A stretch of DNA of 64,000 bases from Actinomycetes bacterium (GTDB lineage: Bacteria > Actinomycetota > Actinomycetes > Actinomycetales > Microbacteriaceae): positions 56,498-120,497 of the forward strand of contig JAKPAC010000015.1 in the NCBI GenBank assembly GCA_029779645.1. The letters run 5' to 3'. Shown here one piece after another: positions 45,713-54,581 of the stretch. Each line of letters starts with the position of its first letter. Position 1 is the first letter of the stretch. A model generated the notes under the pieces. The model did not search any database. It saw only the letters and a list, made by a program, of their open reading frames with translations, and was not told the origin of the DNA. The position numbers and the translations under genes are program-made.

Positions 45713-47254
45713 TCACTCGCAGCGCAGCGCAGCCGCCGGCACCGCGCCGGTGAGGAAGTAGGCCTCGACGGCGTCATCCACGCAGCGGTTGCCCTTGTTG
45801 TAGCCGGTGTGCCCCTCGCCCACCCGCGTGATCAGCACGCCCGAGTCGAGCTGCTCCGAGAGCGCGACCGACCACTCGTAGGGGGTCGCCGGATCGTTCG
45901 TCGTGCCGACCACGAGGATCGGCGCGGCGCCGGCGGCGTGGATCGGGCCGCGCGTGCCCACCGCGGGCACGGGCCAGAACTCGCACAGGTCCGGCGCGTC
46001 CGACGACCAGTACGGCGCGATGGTCGGCGCACCCGCCAGCACGCGCGCGGCCGCGGCGTCGATCACGGCCTGATCGGTCTCGACCGGGTAGTCCATGCAG
46101 TTGTACGCGGTGAAGGCCTCGGTCGAGTTGTCGAGATAGCGCCCGCCCTCGCGGTTGTAGTAGAAGTCGGCGAGGAAGATCATCTGCGCGCCCTCACCCG
46201 CGAGCGCCGAAGCGAGCGCCTCGCGCAGGAAGCTCCAGCTCTCCTGCGCGTACAGCGCGGCGATGATGCCGGTGAGCATCGTGTCGGAGCCGACCTCGCG
46301 CCCGTCCGGCGTGGGCAGCGGGCTGCGCTCGGCCGCCGCGAGGAGCGCGCCGAGGTCGGCCATGCCCTGATCGACCGTGCCGCGGAACGGACACGACTTC
46401 TGCGTGAGGCAATCCGTCATGAACGCCCGCAGGGCGGATTCGAAGCCGATCGCCTGGGTCGTGCCCACATCGATCGACGAGGTGGAGGGGTCGATCGCGC
46501 CGTCGAGCACCAGACGACCAACCCGCTCGGGGAACAGCTCCGCGTAGGTGGCGCCGAGGAAGGTGCCGTACGAGAAGCCGAGGTAGTTCAGCTTCGTGTC
46601 GCCGAGCACGCCCCGCAGCAGGTCGAGGTCGCGCGCGGCGCTCACCGTGTCGATGTAGCCGAGGATGCCGTCGCTGTTGCGGTCGCACGCCGTGGCGAAC
46701 TTCTTGCTGTCGGCGACGACCTCGTCGATCCAGGCGGGCGAGTTTCGCTCGCCGTCCGGAATGCCGAAGAGATAGGCATCCATGCCCGCCGCATCGAAGC
46801 ACGTGACCGCCGTCGATCGGCCGACGCCGCGTGGATCGAAGCCGATGACGTCATAGCCTCGCCGCAGATCCGCGCCCACGGCGAAGTCGAGCGAGTCGCG
46901 GACGAAGTCGAAGCCGCTCGAGCCCGGCCCGCCCGGGTTGGTCAGCAGCGAGCCCAGCGACTGGCCGTCGCGCGCCCGCTGGCGAATCACCGCCAGCTCG
47001 ATCTCGCCCGCCGACGGGTCGGCCCAGTCCAGCGGCGCGGTCACCTCGACGCAGTCGAAGCCGCCCTCGCAGTCCCGCCATGCGAGCTCCTGCTGGTAGT
47101 ACGGCAGCAGCGCCTCGCTCACCCCGGTCAGATCCGGAAGCCGTTCGGGCGCCGGCGCGGGCGCCAGCGTGGCGCATCCACTCAGAACGATGGATGCGAC
47201 GGCCATAGCGGCCAGGGCGAATGCGCGCCGGGTGGGCTTGTGCGTGCGGGTCAT
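45713..47254 (-). CDS. Secreted lipoprotein alpha/beta hydrolase (tripeptidyl aminopeptidase-like)
   Basis: 513 residues. The lipoprotein signal ends with the lipobox LSGC near 24-27. The alpha/beta hydrolase core has the oxyanion segment LLTNPGGPGSSG near 104, the nucleophile elbow GFSYGTFLG near 225, and a C-terminal TAP-like domain with GEGHTGYNKGNRCVD carrying the catalytic His. Family members in Streptomyces and mycobacteria are secreted tripeptidyl aminopeptidases or related esterases; the substrate is unknown. The ATG overlaps the holB stop by 4 bp, an odd but common pairing. Confidence 0.9.
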   Translation of the reverse strand: MTRTHKPTRRAFALAAMAVASIVLSGCATLAPAPAPERLPDLTGVSEALLPYYQQELAWRDCEGGFDCVEVTAPLDWADPSAGEIELAVIRQRARDGQSLGSLLTNPGGPGSSGFDFVRDSLDFAVGADLRRGYDVIGFDPRGVGRSTAVTCFDAAGMDAYLFGIPDGERNSPAWIDEVVADSKKFATACDRNSDGILGYIDTVSAARDLDLLRGVLGDTKLNYLGFSYGTFLGATYAELFPERVGRLVLDGAIDPSTSSIDVGTTQAIGFESALRAFMTDCLTQKSCPFRGTVDQGMADLGALLAAAERSPLPTPDGREVGSDTMLTGIIAALYAQESWSFLREALASALAGEGAQMIFLADFYYNREGGRYLDNSTEAFTAYNCMDYPVETDQAVIDAAAARVLAGAPTIAPYWSSDAPDLCEFWPVPAVGTRGPIHAAGAAPILVVGTTNDPATPYEWSVALSEQLDSGVLITRVGEGHTGYNKGNRCVDDAVEAYFLTGAVPAAALRCE

Positions 47255-48396
47255 GGGGTCCTTCCGCTGGCGACGGTGACGAGCAGGCTCTCGACCGCGA
47301 GCAGCGGCGCGGCGTTGAGCTGGAGGCTGCGGCGGGTCGCCGAGATCGCGTCGAGGGCGAGCAGGGCGCGCTCCGGCCCCCAGGAGGTGGCGACCGCCGC
47401 GATCTCGGCGTGCAGCTCGGCGTTGATCAGGGTCTCGGTGCGCCCGTAGTGCACCATGAGCATGTCGCGGAACACCGATTGCAGATCGGTGAGCACCCGG
47501 TCGATGCCGTCACGGAGGCTGCGGGTGGCGCGGCGCTTCTGGTCGTCTTCGAGGGCGTTCAACTGAGCCCGGAAGGCGGGCGGGATGGCGGCGCCCTCGG
47601 CCAGGCCCATGCTGTGGCGCATCTGCTCGCGCTCGCGGACGTCGCGGTCGGCCGTGAGCGCCTTCGCGTCGTCGGTCGCGATCGCGACGATCCGCCCGGC
47701 GGCCTCCACGGCATCCGAGACGGAGCGCACCTCGAGCACCGCGCGCACGGTGGCGTCGCGGCGGGCGCGCGAATCGGCGTCGGTCGCGAGCCGCTGAGCC
47801 ATGCCGATGTGGCGCTGCGCGTGCCGCGCCGACTGCTCGGCGAGCGCCGGATCCACGCCGGTGCGCTGGGTGATGAGGCGCGCGACATCCTGCACCTCGG
47901 GCTCGTTCAGGCGCACGACGCGCACGCGCGAGCGGATGGTGGGGAGCAGGTCGGCGTCGCTCGGCGCACAGAGCACCCAGACCGTGCGCTCGGGGGGCTC
48001 CTCGAGCGCCTTGAGGAGCACGTTCGAGGTGCGCTCGCTCATCCGATCGGCGTCTTCGACGATGATCACCCGGTATCGCCCGAGCGAGGGCGCGTAGTAG
48101 GCGCCGCGCACGAGCTCGCGCGCCTCGGCGATCGAGATGATGACGCGGTCGGTGCGCAGCGCGGTGAGGTCGGGATGGGTGCGCGCGTGCACCTGCGCGA
48201 TCGTGTCGGCATCGTCGGGGTGCGGCGCGATCAGGGCCGCGGCGAACGCCGATGCGAGGGTCGATCGGCCCGACCCGGCGGGCCCGGTGATGAGCCAGGC
48301 GTGGGTCATCGTGCCCGGCGCGGCATCGGGCGCGGCCGCGGCCCGAAGGGTCGCGACCGCCTCGTCCTGGCCCCACACTGCATCCCACGCGCTCAT
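47251..48396 (-). CDS. holB: DNA polymerase III subunit delta'
   Basis: 381 residues. Clamp-loader AAA+ subunit. It opens AWDAVWGQDEAVATLRAA as delta'/tau proteins do, then P-loop-like GPAGSGRST near 43-51, SNVLLKALEEPPERT near 130 and the arginine-finger region TIRSRVRVVRL. The zinc-binding cysteines of the E. coli type are missing, as in many actinobacteria. The ATG at 48396 lies 7 nt after TAGGCT. It follows tmk closely, which is the standard tmk-holB arrangement. Confidence 0.93.
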   Translation of the reverse strand: MSAWDAVWGQDEAVATLRAAAAPDAAPGTMTHAWLITGPAGSGRSTLASAFAAALIAPHPDDADTIAQVHARTHPDLTALRTDRVIISIAEARELVRGAYYAPSLGRYRVIIVEDADRMSERTSNVLLKALEEPPERTVWVLCAPSDADLLPTIRSRVRVVRLNEPEVQDVARLITQRTGVDPALAEQSARHAQRHIGMAQRLATDADSRARRDATVRAVLEVRSVSDAVEAAGRIVAIATDDAKALTADRDVREREQMRHSMGLAEGAAIPPAFRAQLNALEDDQKRRATRSLRDGIDRVLTDLQSVFRDMLMVHYGRTETLINAELHAEIAAVATSWGPERALLALDAISATRRSLQLNAAPLLAVESLLVTVASGRTP

Positions 48397-48403
48397 CGCA
48401 TCC

Positions 48404-48409
48404 AGCCTA
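48404..48409 (-). promoter_or_regulatory. Leaderless -10 box of holB
   Basis: TAGGCT on the minus strand lies 7 nt before the ATG at 48396, so holB can be transcribed separately from tmk. Confidence 0.55.
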
Positions 48410-48560
48410 TCCGTGGCCACGGACGCGCCGAGCGTCGCGGCCGAATCCGCACCCGCTCGTCACCGGGTATCGCGCACCGGACGCCCGGCGCCGGCGTGCG
48501 CGCCGCCGGCGCACAGCCCACCCGCGCGCGCGAGGCTGCCGGGGCGCGGCCGAGCATCAC

Positions 48561-49235
48561 TCAGCCGAGCGCGGCGATCTCGGACTCGACGCGGGCGCGC
48601 ACGAGCTCGGCGAGCCGCTCCGGCGGGAGCGAGGCATCCAGCACCAGAAAGCGGTCGGGCTCGGCCGCTGCGAGCCCGAGGAACGCCTCGCGCACGCGCA
48701 CGTGGAACTCTTCGCGCTCGGCCTCGAGCCGGTCGAACGGGCGGTCGTCGCCATCGATGCGGGCGCGCGCGACGGCGGGGTCGAGGTCGAGCAGCACCGT
48801 GAGATTGGGGAGGATGCCCCCGGCCGCCCACAGCGAGAGCCCGCGAACCTGCTCGGCGTCAAGCACGCGCCCGGCGCCCTGATAGGCGACCGAGGAGTCG
48901 AGGTAGCGGTCCTGCAGCACGACCTCGCCGCGCTCGAGCGCGGGCACGACGAACTCGGCCACGTGATGCGCACGGTCTGCCGCATACAGCAGCGCCTCGG
49001 CGCGCGGGGCGATATGGCCGCGATGGTGCAGCACAATGTCGCGGATCAGCTCGCCGACGGGGGTGCCGCCGGGCTCGCGCGTGCGCACCACCGTGCGACC
49101 GCCTGCGGCGAGCCACTCCTCAAGCAGCGCGACCTGGGTGCTCTTGCCCACGCCGTCGCCGCCCTCGAACGTCACCCACAGGCCGTCGCCCGCCCAGCGC
49201 TCTGCTCGGCTGGCGCCGCCGGGGGAACCACTCAC
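48561..49235 (-). CDS. tmk: Thymidylate kinase
   Basis: 224 residues. It phosphorylates dTMP to dTDP. The P-loop FEGGDGVGKST is near 23-33, the DR motif region LQDRYLDSSVAYQGAGR near 107-123, and a lid with ERPFDR-like residues follows. The GTG start overlaps the topA stop by 4 bp, so topA and tmk are coupled. An N-terminal ~18-residue extension precedes the family core, so an internal start is possible. Confidence 0.95.
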   Translation of the reverse strand: MSGSPGGASRAERWAGDGLWVTFEGGDGVGKSTQVALLEEWLAAGGRTVVRTREPGGTPVGELIRDIVLHHRGHIAPRAEALLYAADRAHHVAEFVVPALERGEVVLQDRYLDSSVAYQGAGRVLDAEQVRGLSLWAAGGILPNLTVLLDLDPAVARARIDGDDRPFDRLEAEREEFHVRVREAFLGLAAAEPDRFLVLDASLPPERLAELVRARVESEIAALG

Positions 49236-52159
49236 TCTGCCGTCGCCTCCGGCACGGCGTCACCCGCCGCCTCGGCGGGCTTCTTCGCTGCGGCAGCCTT
49301 CGTCGCCGGCTTGGCGGCAGCTGGCTTCTTGGCCGCGGCGGTCGTCGTCTTCGCGGCGGTCGCCTTCGCTGGCGCCTTCTTGGCGGGAGCCTTCTTCGCC
49401 GGCGCCTTCTTGGCAGGTGCCTTCTTGGTCGCCGGCGGCTTGGCCCGCTTGTCGGCGAGCATCTGCACCGCGCGCTCGAACGTGATGTCTTCGGGCTGCT
49501 CGCCGCGCGGGATCGTCACGTTCGTCGTGCCGTCGGTGACATACGGCCCGAATCGCCCGTCGCGCACGCGGATCGGCTTGCCGCTGACCGGGTCGGCCTC
49601 GAACTCCTTGAGCGCGCTCGATGCCTTGCGCGCCCCGTACTTGGGCTGGGCGAACAGCTCGAGTGCGCCGGCGAGGTCGATGCTGAAGATCTGACTCTCG
49701 GCCTCGAGCGAGCGAGTGTCGGCGCCCTTCGTCAGGTACGGCCCGTAGCGCCCGTTCTGCGCGCGGATCGGCTCGCCCGACTCGGGATCGTCGCCGACGA
49801 CGCGGGGCAGGTCGAGCAGCTTGAGCGCCGTGTCGAGGTCGACCTCTTCGGGGCTCATGTCTTTGAACAGCGAGGCGGTGCGCTCCTTCGGCGCCGCCTC
49901 CTTCTTCTTGGCCGGGGCGCGCTTCCTGGCGGCGGGCTTCGCGTCGGGGTCGTCGGCCGGCTCAGCGCCGGCGACGGCCGCGGCTGCCGCGGGCGCGGTG
50001 GATGCCCCAGCCTGCGCCGAGGCCAGCACCTCGCCGGTTGCCGGGTCGACGGCCACCGGAACCTCCGGGTCGGCCTCGGTCACGTACGGGCCGAAGCGAC
50101 CCTTCTTGACCAGGACGATCTTGCCCGTCTCGGGGTTCTCGCCGAGCACGCGGTCGGTGATCACGGGGGCGTCGGCGAGCTCGCGGGCCTTCTCGGGGGT
50201 GAGCTCGTCGGGTGCGAGCTCCTCGGGAACGTTGACGTTCCGGGGCTTCGCCTCGGGGTCGCTGAGATCGGCCACCTCGAGGAACGGCCCGTACTTGCCC
50301 ACGCGGAGCGTGATGCCCTCGGTGATCGGGATCGAGTTGATCTCTCGCGCATCGATATCGCCGAGGTTGTCGATGATGCCGCGCAGCCCGTGCTCGTCGT
50401 CGGCGCCGAAGTACCAGTCGTGGAGCCAGTCGACGCGCCCGCGCTCGCCGCGGGCGATCTCGTCGAGGTCGTTCTCCATCTCGGCCGTGAAGTCGTACTG
50501 CACGAGCTTGCCGAAGTGGTCTTCGAGCAGCTTGACGACGCTGAACGCCTTCCAGTTCGGCACGAGGGCCTGGCCGCGCTTGTTGACGTAGCGGCCGAGG
50601 ATCGTGTCGATGATCGACGAGAAGGTCGAGGGGCGTCCGATCCCCTTCTCCTCGAGCGCCTTCACGAGCGTCGCCTCGGTGTACCGGGCGCGGGGCGTGG
50701 TGGCGTGGCCCTTGGGCTCGAGCTCCGTGAGCTGCACCTCGGCGCCGACCCGCAGCGCCGGGAGCTTCACATCGTCGTCCTTGTCGGCGTCGCCGCGCTT
50801 CTCGTCCTTGCCCTCTTCATAGGCGGCGAGGAAGCCGGGGAACGTGACGACGGTGCCGGAGGCCGTGAAGTCGACCTCCTGGCCGTTCGCGCTCGCGCGC
50901 AGCGTGACGGTCGTGGTCTCGACCTTCGCGTCGGCCATCTGGCTGGCGACGGTGCGCTTCCAGATGAGGTCGTACAGGCGCGCCTCACCGCCGTGCAGCG
51001 AGCCCGCGAGCGACGCCGGCGTGCGGAAGTGCTCGCCCGAGGGGCGAATGGCCTCGTGCGCCTCCTGCGCGTTCTTGCTCTTGCTCGCGTAGCTGCGGGG
51101 CTTGTCGGGAATCGAGTCGGCGCCGTACAGCTCGACCGCCTGCGCCCGCGCCGCGGTGATGGCCTGGGTGCTGAGCGACGACGAGTCGGTTCGCATATAG
51201 GTGATGTATCCGTGCTCATACAGCGACTGCGCCACCGACATAGTCTGCTTCGACGTGAAGCCGAGCTTGCGGCTGGCCTCCTGCTGCAGCGTCGAGGTTG
51301 TGAACGGCGCGGCCGGGCGGCGGGTCTGCGGCTTCGCCTCGACGGCGTGCACCGTCGCGGTCGATGCGGTCTCGAGCGCCGCGGCGAGCGCGCGGGCCGC
51401 GGCCTCGTCGAGGGCGACGACGTCGCGCTTGAGCGCACCAGTGTCATCGAAGTCGGCGCCGCGCGCGATGCCGCGACCATCGACCCGGGCGAGCCGGGCC
51501 GGGAAGCTGGAGGCCGAGGCGACGGCGAGCGTCGAGATGTCCCAGTACGAGGCCGAGACGAAGGCGATGCGCTCGCGCTCGCGCTCGACGATCAGGCGGA
51601 TCGCCGGCGACTGCACGCGGCCGGCGGAGAGGCCCTGCGAGACCTTGCGCCAGAGCACGGGCGACACCTCGAAGCCGAAGAGACGGTCGAGGATGCGGCG
51701 GGTCTCCTGCGCGTCGACGAGGTTGAGGTCGAGCTCGCGGGTCTGCTCGACGGCGGCGAGGATCGCGTCTTTGGTGATCTCGTGGAAGACCATGCGCTTG
51801 ACGGGAACCTTGGGCTTGAGCACCTCGCGAAGGTGCCACGCGATGGCCTCGCCCTCGCGGTCCTCATCAGTGGCGAGCAGGAGCTCGTCGGCGTTCTTGA
51901 GCGCGCGCTTGAGCTCGGTGACGGTGCGACGGGCGCGGTCGCTCGAGAGCTCGTAGTAGGGCTCGAAGCCGTCGTCGACGTTGACGGCGAAGCGCCCGAA
52001 TGGGCCCTTCTTCATCGCGGCCGGCATCTCGCGGGGCTCCGGAAGGTCGCGGATGTGCCCCACCGAGCTGAGCACCTCGTACCCGTCTCCAAGATACGAC
52101 TGGATCGACTGCATCTTGGTCGGTGATTCCACGATGACAAGCTTCTTCGTGCTGGCCAC
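49232..52159 (-). CDS. topA: DNA topoisomerase I
   Basis: 975 residues, type IA topoisomerase that relaxes negative supercoils. TOPRIM opens with KLVIVESPTK near 5-14 and carries TDEDREGEAIAWHL. The active-site Tyr is in GYITYMRTDSSSL near 320. Several C-terminal repeats of the FGPYV/NGRYGPYL type replace zinc fingers, as in actinobacteria. The last ~80 residues are a basic Lys/Ala/Pro tail with tandem KKAPA repeats. The GTG at 52159 follows AAGGACGGAA; the upstream in-frame extension lacks a ribosome site. Confidence 0.96.
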   Translation of the reverse strand: MASTKKLVIVESPTKMQSIQSYLGDGYEVLSSVGHIRDLPEPREMPAAMKKGPFGRFAVNVDDGFEPYYELSSDRARRTVTELKRALKNADELLLATDEDREGEAIAWHLREVLKPKVPVKRMVFHEITKDAILAAVEQTRELDLNLVDAQETRRILDRLFGFEVSPVLWRKVSQGLSAGRVQSPAIRLIVERERERIAFVSASYWDISTLAVASASSFPARLARVDGRGIARGADFDDTGALKRDVVALDEAAARALAAALETASTATVHAVEAKPQTRRPAAPFTTSTLQQEASRKLGFTSKQTMSVAQSLYEHGYITYMRTDSSSLSTQAITAARAQAVELYGADSIPDKPRSYASKSKNAQEAHEAIRPSGEHFRTPASLAGSLHGGEARLYDLIWKRTVASQMADAKVETTTVTLRASANGQEVDFTASGTVVTFPGFLAAYEEGKDEKRGDADKDDDVKLPALRVGAEVQLTELEPKGHATTPRARYTEATLVKALEEKGIGRPSTFSSIIDTILGRYVNKRGQALVPNWKAFSVVKLLEDHFGKLVQYDFTAEMENDLDEIARGERGRVDWLHDWYFGADDEHGLRGIIDNLGDIDAREINSIPITEGITLRVGKYGPFLEVADLSDPEAKPRNVNVPEELAPDELTPEKARELADAPVITDRVLGENPETGKIVLVKKGRFGPYVTEADPEVPVAVDPATGEVLASAQAGASTAPAAAAAVAGAEPADDPDAKPAARKRAPAKKKEAAPKERTASLFKDMSPEEVDLDTALKLLDLPRVVGDDPESGEPIRAQNGRYGPYLTKGADTRSLEAESQIFSIDLAGALELFAQPKYGARKASSALKEFEADPVSGKPIRVRDGRFGPYVTDGTTNVTIPRGEQPEDITFERAVQMLADKRAKPPATKKAPAKKAPAKKAPAKKAPAKATAAKTTTAAAKKPAAAKPATKAAAAKKPAEAAGDAVPEATAE

Positions 52160-52251
52160 TTCCGTCCTTTCGTTCGAAGCACACCATACACACCGCGTCG
52201 GGCTCCCGCTTGCCCGAATGCTGGGAGGATTTTGCACCCATCCGGCCGCGA

Positions 52252-52584
52252 TCACAATGGCTCATTGCCCGCACGCGCCGCGACGCGAATCGGAAAGACG
52301 CCGAATCGCGCCTCCACCACGACGGCGATCGTCACCCCGGACGCGTGGCCTGCGACGTCGCATGCGACCATGTCGACGCCCGAGGCCCGGGCGATTCGGG
52401 ATGCCACGGCACACGGGTCGCCCGAGGTCAGGCCCATCGCGACATCCGCTGCGGCGAGCGCCGCGTTGTCGGCGACGCCGCTGGCCGCCTGCGCGACGCC
52501 GGCCGCACCCGCGATGGCGCCGATGCCGACCGCGCCGGCACCCGCGACCAGAACGAGCGCCGCGGCGAGAATCGTGCCCGCCAT
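52252..52584 (-). CDS. Rv3654c-family TadE-like protein
   Basis: 110 residues. The N-terminal hydrophobic helix (TILAAALVLVAGAGAVGIGAI, about 3-23) is followed by a short Ala/Val-rich exported domain with two cysteines (DPCAVA and MVACDV). This matches the small TadE-like protein found next to helicase/secretion clusters in actinobacteria. ATG 52584 follows a GAGGGGGG site. It is the last gene of the Tad-type pilus operon and probably a minor pilus or assembly component. Confidence 0.82.
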   Translation of the reverse strand: MAGTILAAALVLVAGAGAVGIGAIAGAAGVAQAASGVADNAALAAADVAMGLTSGDPCAVASRIARASGVDMVACDVAGHASGVTIAVVVEARFGVFPIRVAARAGNEPL

Positions 52585-52605
52585 GCTTCCCCCCCTCTTT
52601 AACTG

Positions 52606-52637
52606 TCGGCACAGTGTTCTTTCGGCACAGTGTTCTT
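52606..52637. repeat. 16-bp perfect tandem duplication
   Basis: TCGGCACAGTGTTCTT at 52606-52621 is repeated exactly at 52622-52637, in the spacer between the TadE and Rv3654c-like genes. A recent slippage event is likely. Confidence 0.9.
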
Positions 52638-52641
52638 CGAC

Positions 52642-53079
52642 TCAGCCACTGGCCGCGGTGGAACCGAGCCCGTCATCGAGCGCGCAGCTCGCCCCATGCA
52701 CCTCGACCAGCGGCAGCGCGAGCACGACCCGCGCCGGCGCCCGCACCGTGGCGCACACCAGGCCGTCGGCCCGCGCGGCCTCGAGCCTCGCCCCCGGCAG
52801 CGAGCGCCGCACCAGCGCGAGCGCCCGCGCGTCAGACTCACCGCGTCCGAGGAGGCGGGCGGCGTCGGCCGCGGCGTCCTGCGCCCGCACGTGCTGCGCG
52901 CCGACGCCGGCGCTGCCGAGCACCACGGCGAGGAGCACGATGACCGCAGGGAGCGAGATCGCGAACTCGGCGACGACCATTCCACGGTCATCGCGCAGCC
53001 GGGCGCGAAGCCGCGCGAACCTCCCGCAGCGCGGCGGGGCGGGGGCTCCACCCCCGCCGAGCCGATCGCCGGCGCGCAT
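52642..53079 (-). CDS. TadE-family minor pilin
   Basis: 145 residues. A basic, Gly/Pro-rich start leads to RGMVVAEFAISLPAVIVLLAVVL near 33-55, the prepilin-like TadE motif (Glu at position 5 of the processed helix). A short exported domain with two Cys follows. A minor pilin of Tad/Flp-type fibres is the expected role. The ATG at 53079 overlaps the stop of the DUF4244 fragment (TGATG); GTG at 53082 is an alternative. The gene is intact, but its upstream partner has been cut by the inserted element. Confidence 0.85.
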   Translation of the reverse strand: MRAGDRLGGGGAPAPPRCGRFARLRARLRDDRGMVVAEFAISLPAVIVLLAVVLGSAGVGAQHVRAQDAAADAARLLGRGESDARALALVRRSLPGARLEAARADGLVCATVRAPARVVLALPLVEVHGASCALDDGLGSTAASG

Positions 53080-53182
53080 CACTCGACCGTGAGCGCCCGG
53101 CGGACGAGATCGGTGAGAATGCCGCGCACCTCATCGCTGCGCATGATCACGACGAGCAGGCTGGCGAACGCGACCGCCGCCA
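53079..53182 (-). pseudogene. DUF4244 pilin-like gene, 3' fragment (last 31 codons)
   Basis: Reading toward the TadE gene this encodes VAFASLLVVIMRSDEVRG and the tail ILTDLVRRALTVE, then TGA: the C-terminal half of an actinobacterial DUF4244 (Flp pilin-like) protein. It has no start codon of its own; the frame meets a TGA in element DNA nine codons upstream of the break. The missing 5' half lies 7.9 kb away at 61083-61180. Joined at TGGCGGC, the two give a 64-residue protein in frame. Confidence 0.93.
53176..53182. other. Attachment-site core, distal junction of the element
   Basis: GCCGCCA on the plus strand (TGGCGGC on the coding strand) marks the join between the host DUF4244 3' half and element DNA. 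The same 7 bp are at 61083-61089. Element-side sequence contains AATAG at 53193-53197, mirrored at the other junction. Confidence 0.85.
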
Positions 53183-53278
53183 CTATCGCGGGAATAGAGC
53201 GGACTCAGACGCCCGCCGCCGACACGACGAAGCGCCCCGCCGATACTGCCTGACGGGGCGCTCTGTCGGAGGTTCGTG

Positions 53279-53602
53279 CTAGATCAGCGTGACGACGAGC
53301 GCCCCGGCGGCGATCGAGACGAGCCGGACGCGCACGGCTGCGAAGCCGGCCGTCTGGATCCGCCAGGCGAAGGTCTGCGGCACGTTCGCGGCGAGGTTGC
53401 CGATCACCGCGCCGACGACGGTCGGATCGGCGGTGACGGTGAACCAGTTGACGCGGTCGACGGTCGCCTCGAAGGCGAGGACGGGCGTCGTAGCGCCGAC
53501 GGGGCCGCCGACGATGTGCACGACCGCCTCGCGCTTGCTCGCGGACACGTCCGTCGCCTGCGCGAGGGTCTGTCCGGCGGTGTTGAGTGTTGCCTGTGCC
53601 AC
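53279..53602 (-). CDS. Phage-like beta-rich small protein (possible decoration protein)
   Basis: 107 residues, predicted all-beta. AFEATVDRVNWFTV near 43-56 resembles the FEGSxDGxNW strand of small phage decoration or fibre domains. VRVRLVSIAAGALVVTLI forms the end strands. It is the last gene of the element, after a 39-bp gap with an AAGAAAGG ribosome site. A virion-decorating role for a satellite is inference from the fold-like pattern only. Confidence 0.65.
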   Translation of the reverse strand: MAQATLNTAGQTLAQATDVSASKREAVVHIVGGPVGATTPVLAFEATVDRVNWFTVTADPTVVGAVIGNLAANVPQTFAWRIQTAGFAAVRVRLVSIAAGALVVTLI

Positions 53603-53641
53603 GGCGGGCCTTCTTTCTGTCGGTTGAGTTCGGAGGGTCTA

Positions 53642-54142
53642 TTAGTCGGCGGACTCGACGGGCTCGCGGCCGAGGGAGACGAGGGCCGCGTTCAGATCGT
53701 CGAGGACGCCGTCTCGCGTCGTCACGGTCGTCTCTACGCGCGTCGGGGCGTTCAGGCCGAAGAGTTCGCGCTCGTCTTTCATCGCGGCGGCGAGGCGACG
53801 ATCTGCCGCCTCGATCGCCTTCGCGTCGCCTGCCTCGCGAGCGGCGACGAAGTCGGCCCGTGCTGCCCTCGCGCGCTCGTCGATCTCGTAGGACTGTCGC
53901 TCGGCTCGCGTCGCCCGTTCGTCGCTGACGGTCGCGCGCATCTGCTCGAAGTATGCGTCGGCGCGACGCTTGAGGATGCGCACGGGGACGACGTAGCCGA
54001 GGCCGCCTCGTTCGACGGGCGCGGCCGAGAGTTCTTCCATCTGCTCGAAGCTGAGTCGCTGCATCCGGCGCGCGTACGCCCAGCGCTCTTCGTTGACGGT
54101 CTTCGCGAGGATGACGTCTCGCGTTCTCTTGTCTGCGGTCAC
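53642..54142 (-). CDS. Element protein with HTH-like start and terminase-small-subunit-like end
   Basis: 166 residues, mainly helical and highly charged. The N-terminal part (AYARRMQRLSFEQMEELSA, then VPVRILKRRADAYFEQM) could be an HTH. The segment DERELFGLNAPTRVE near 126-140 resembles the ERRAxLxGLDAPxR motif common after the coiled coil of phage small terminase subunits. If right, it could redirect packaging, as satellite TerS proteins do. The identification is tentative. It overlaps the upstream gene by 4 bp. Confidence 0.55.
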   Translation of the reverse strand: MTADKRTRDVILAKTVNEERWAYARRMQRLSFEQMEELSAAPVERGGLGYVVPVRILKRRADAYFEQMRATVSDERATRAERQSYEIDERARAARADFVAAREAGDAKAIEAADRRLAAAMKDERELFGLNAPTRVETTVTTRDGVLDDLNAALVSLGREPVESAD

Positions 54143-54336
54143 GACGGACCCCCTTCGTTCGGTTCGGGGGTCGCGAAGTCGCTTCCCCCACGATATCGAG
54201 TCGCACGGCCGACGATTCGCGCGTGGATGCGCTGCAGGCGCGCCTCGAGCCTCGTGAGCGCCGCGTCGGCCTCGGCAGGTGTCGCCGGCCGGGATGCGGC
54301 GCGGCGAGGCTCAGAGCGCGGCGACAGCGGGCTCAC
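54139..54336 (-). CDS. Small basic element protein, unknown
   Basis: 65 residues. A Ser/Pro/Arg-rich start leads to one amphipathic helix (AEADAALTRLEARLQRIHARIVG, about 21-43) and a flexible end. Supported mainly by ATGA overlaps with both neighbouring genes. No family is recognised. Confidence 0.55.
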   Translation of the reverse strand: MSPLSPRSEPRRAASRPATPAEADAALTRLEARLQRIHARIVGRATRYRGGSDFATPEPNEGGPS

Positions 54337-54581
54337 GGTGCCGCCTCCGCGGCCTTCCGGGCTACCCGCCTTGCCGCGCTCTCCGCGTTCTGCTCCCGCC
54401 GACGTTCACGCCGCGTCCCCTCGCTCGCGACAACCTCGGCGCCCGTCCAGCGACGATGCTCTGCGGCGGCCTTCTTCGCTTCCCCGTACTCGTGGAAGGG
54501 GCCGAGCACGAGTCCGCATGTACAGGCGACGAGCGAACCCGTATCGGGCGAGTAGTCGATGGTCGCGGCGTGAACGGTCAT
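54333..54581 (-). CDS. Small element protein with a CxC motif, unknown
   Basis: 82 residues from the ATG at 54581, which overlaps the preceding stop (ATGA). The start (TIDYSPDTGSLVACTCGLVLGP) looks like a beta hairpin with CxC that could bind metal. A helical, Arg/Ala-rich tail follows (EAKKAAAEHRRW). No family is recognised. Confidence 0.55.
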   Translation of the reverse strand: MTVHAATIDYSPDTGSLVACTCGLVLGPFHEYGEAKKAAAEHRRWTGAEVVASEGTRRERRREQNAESAARRVARKAAEAAP

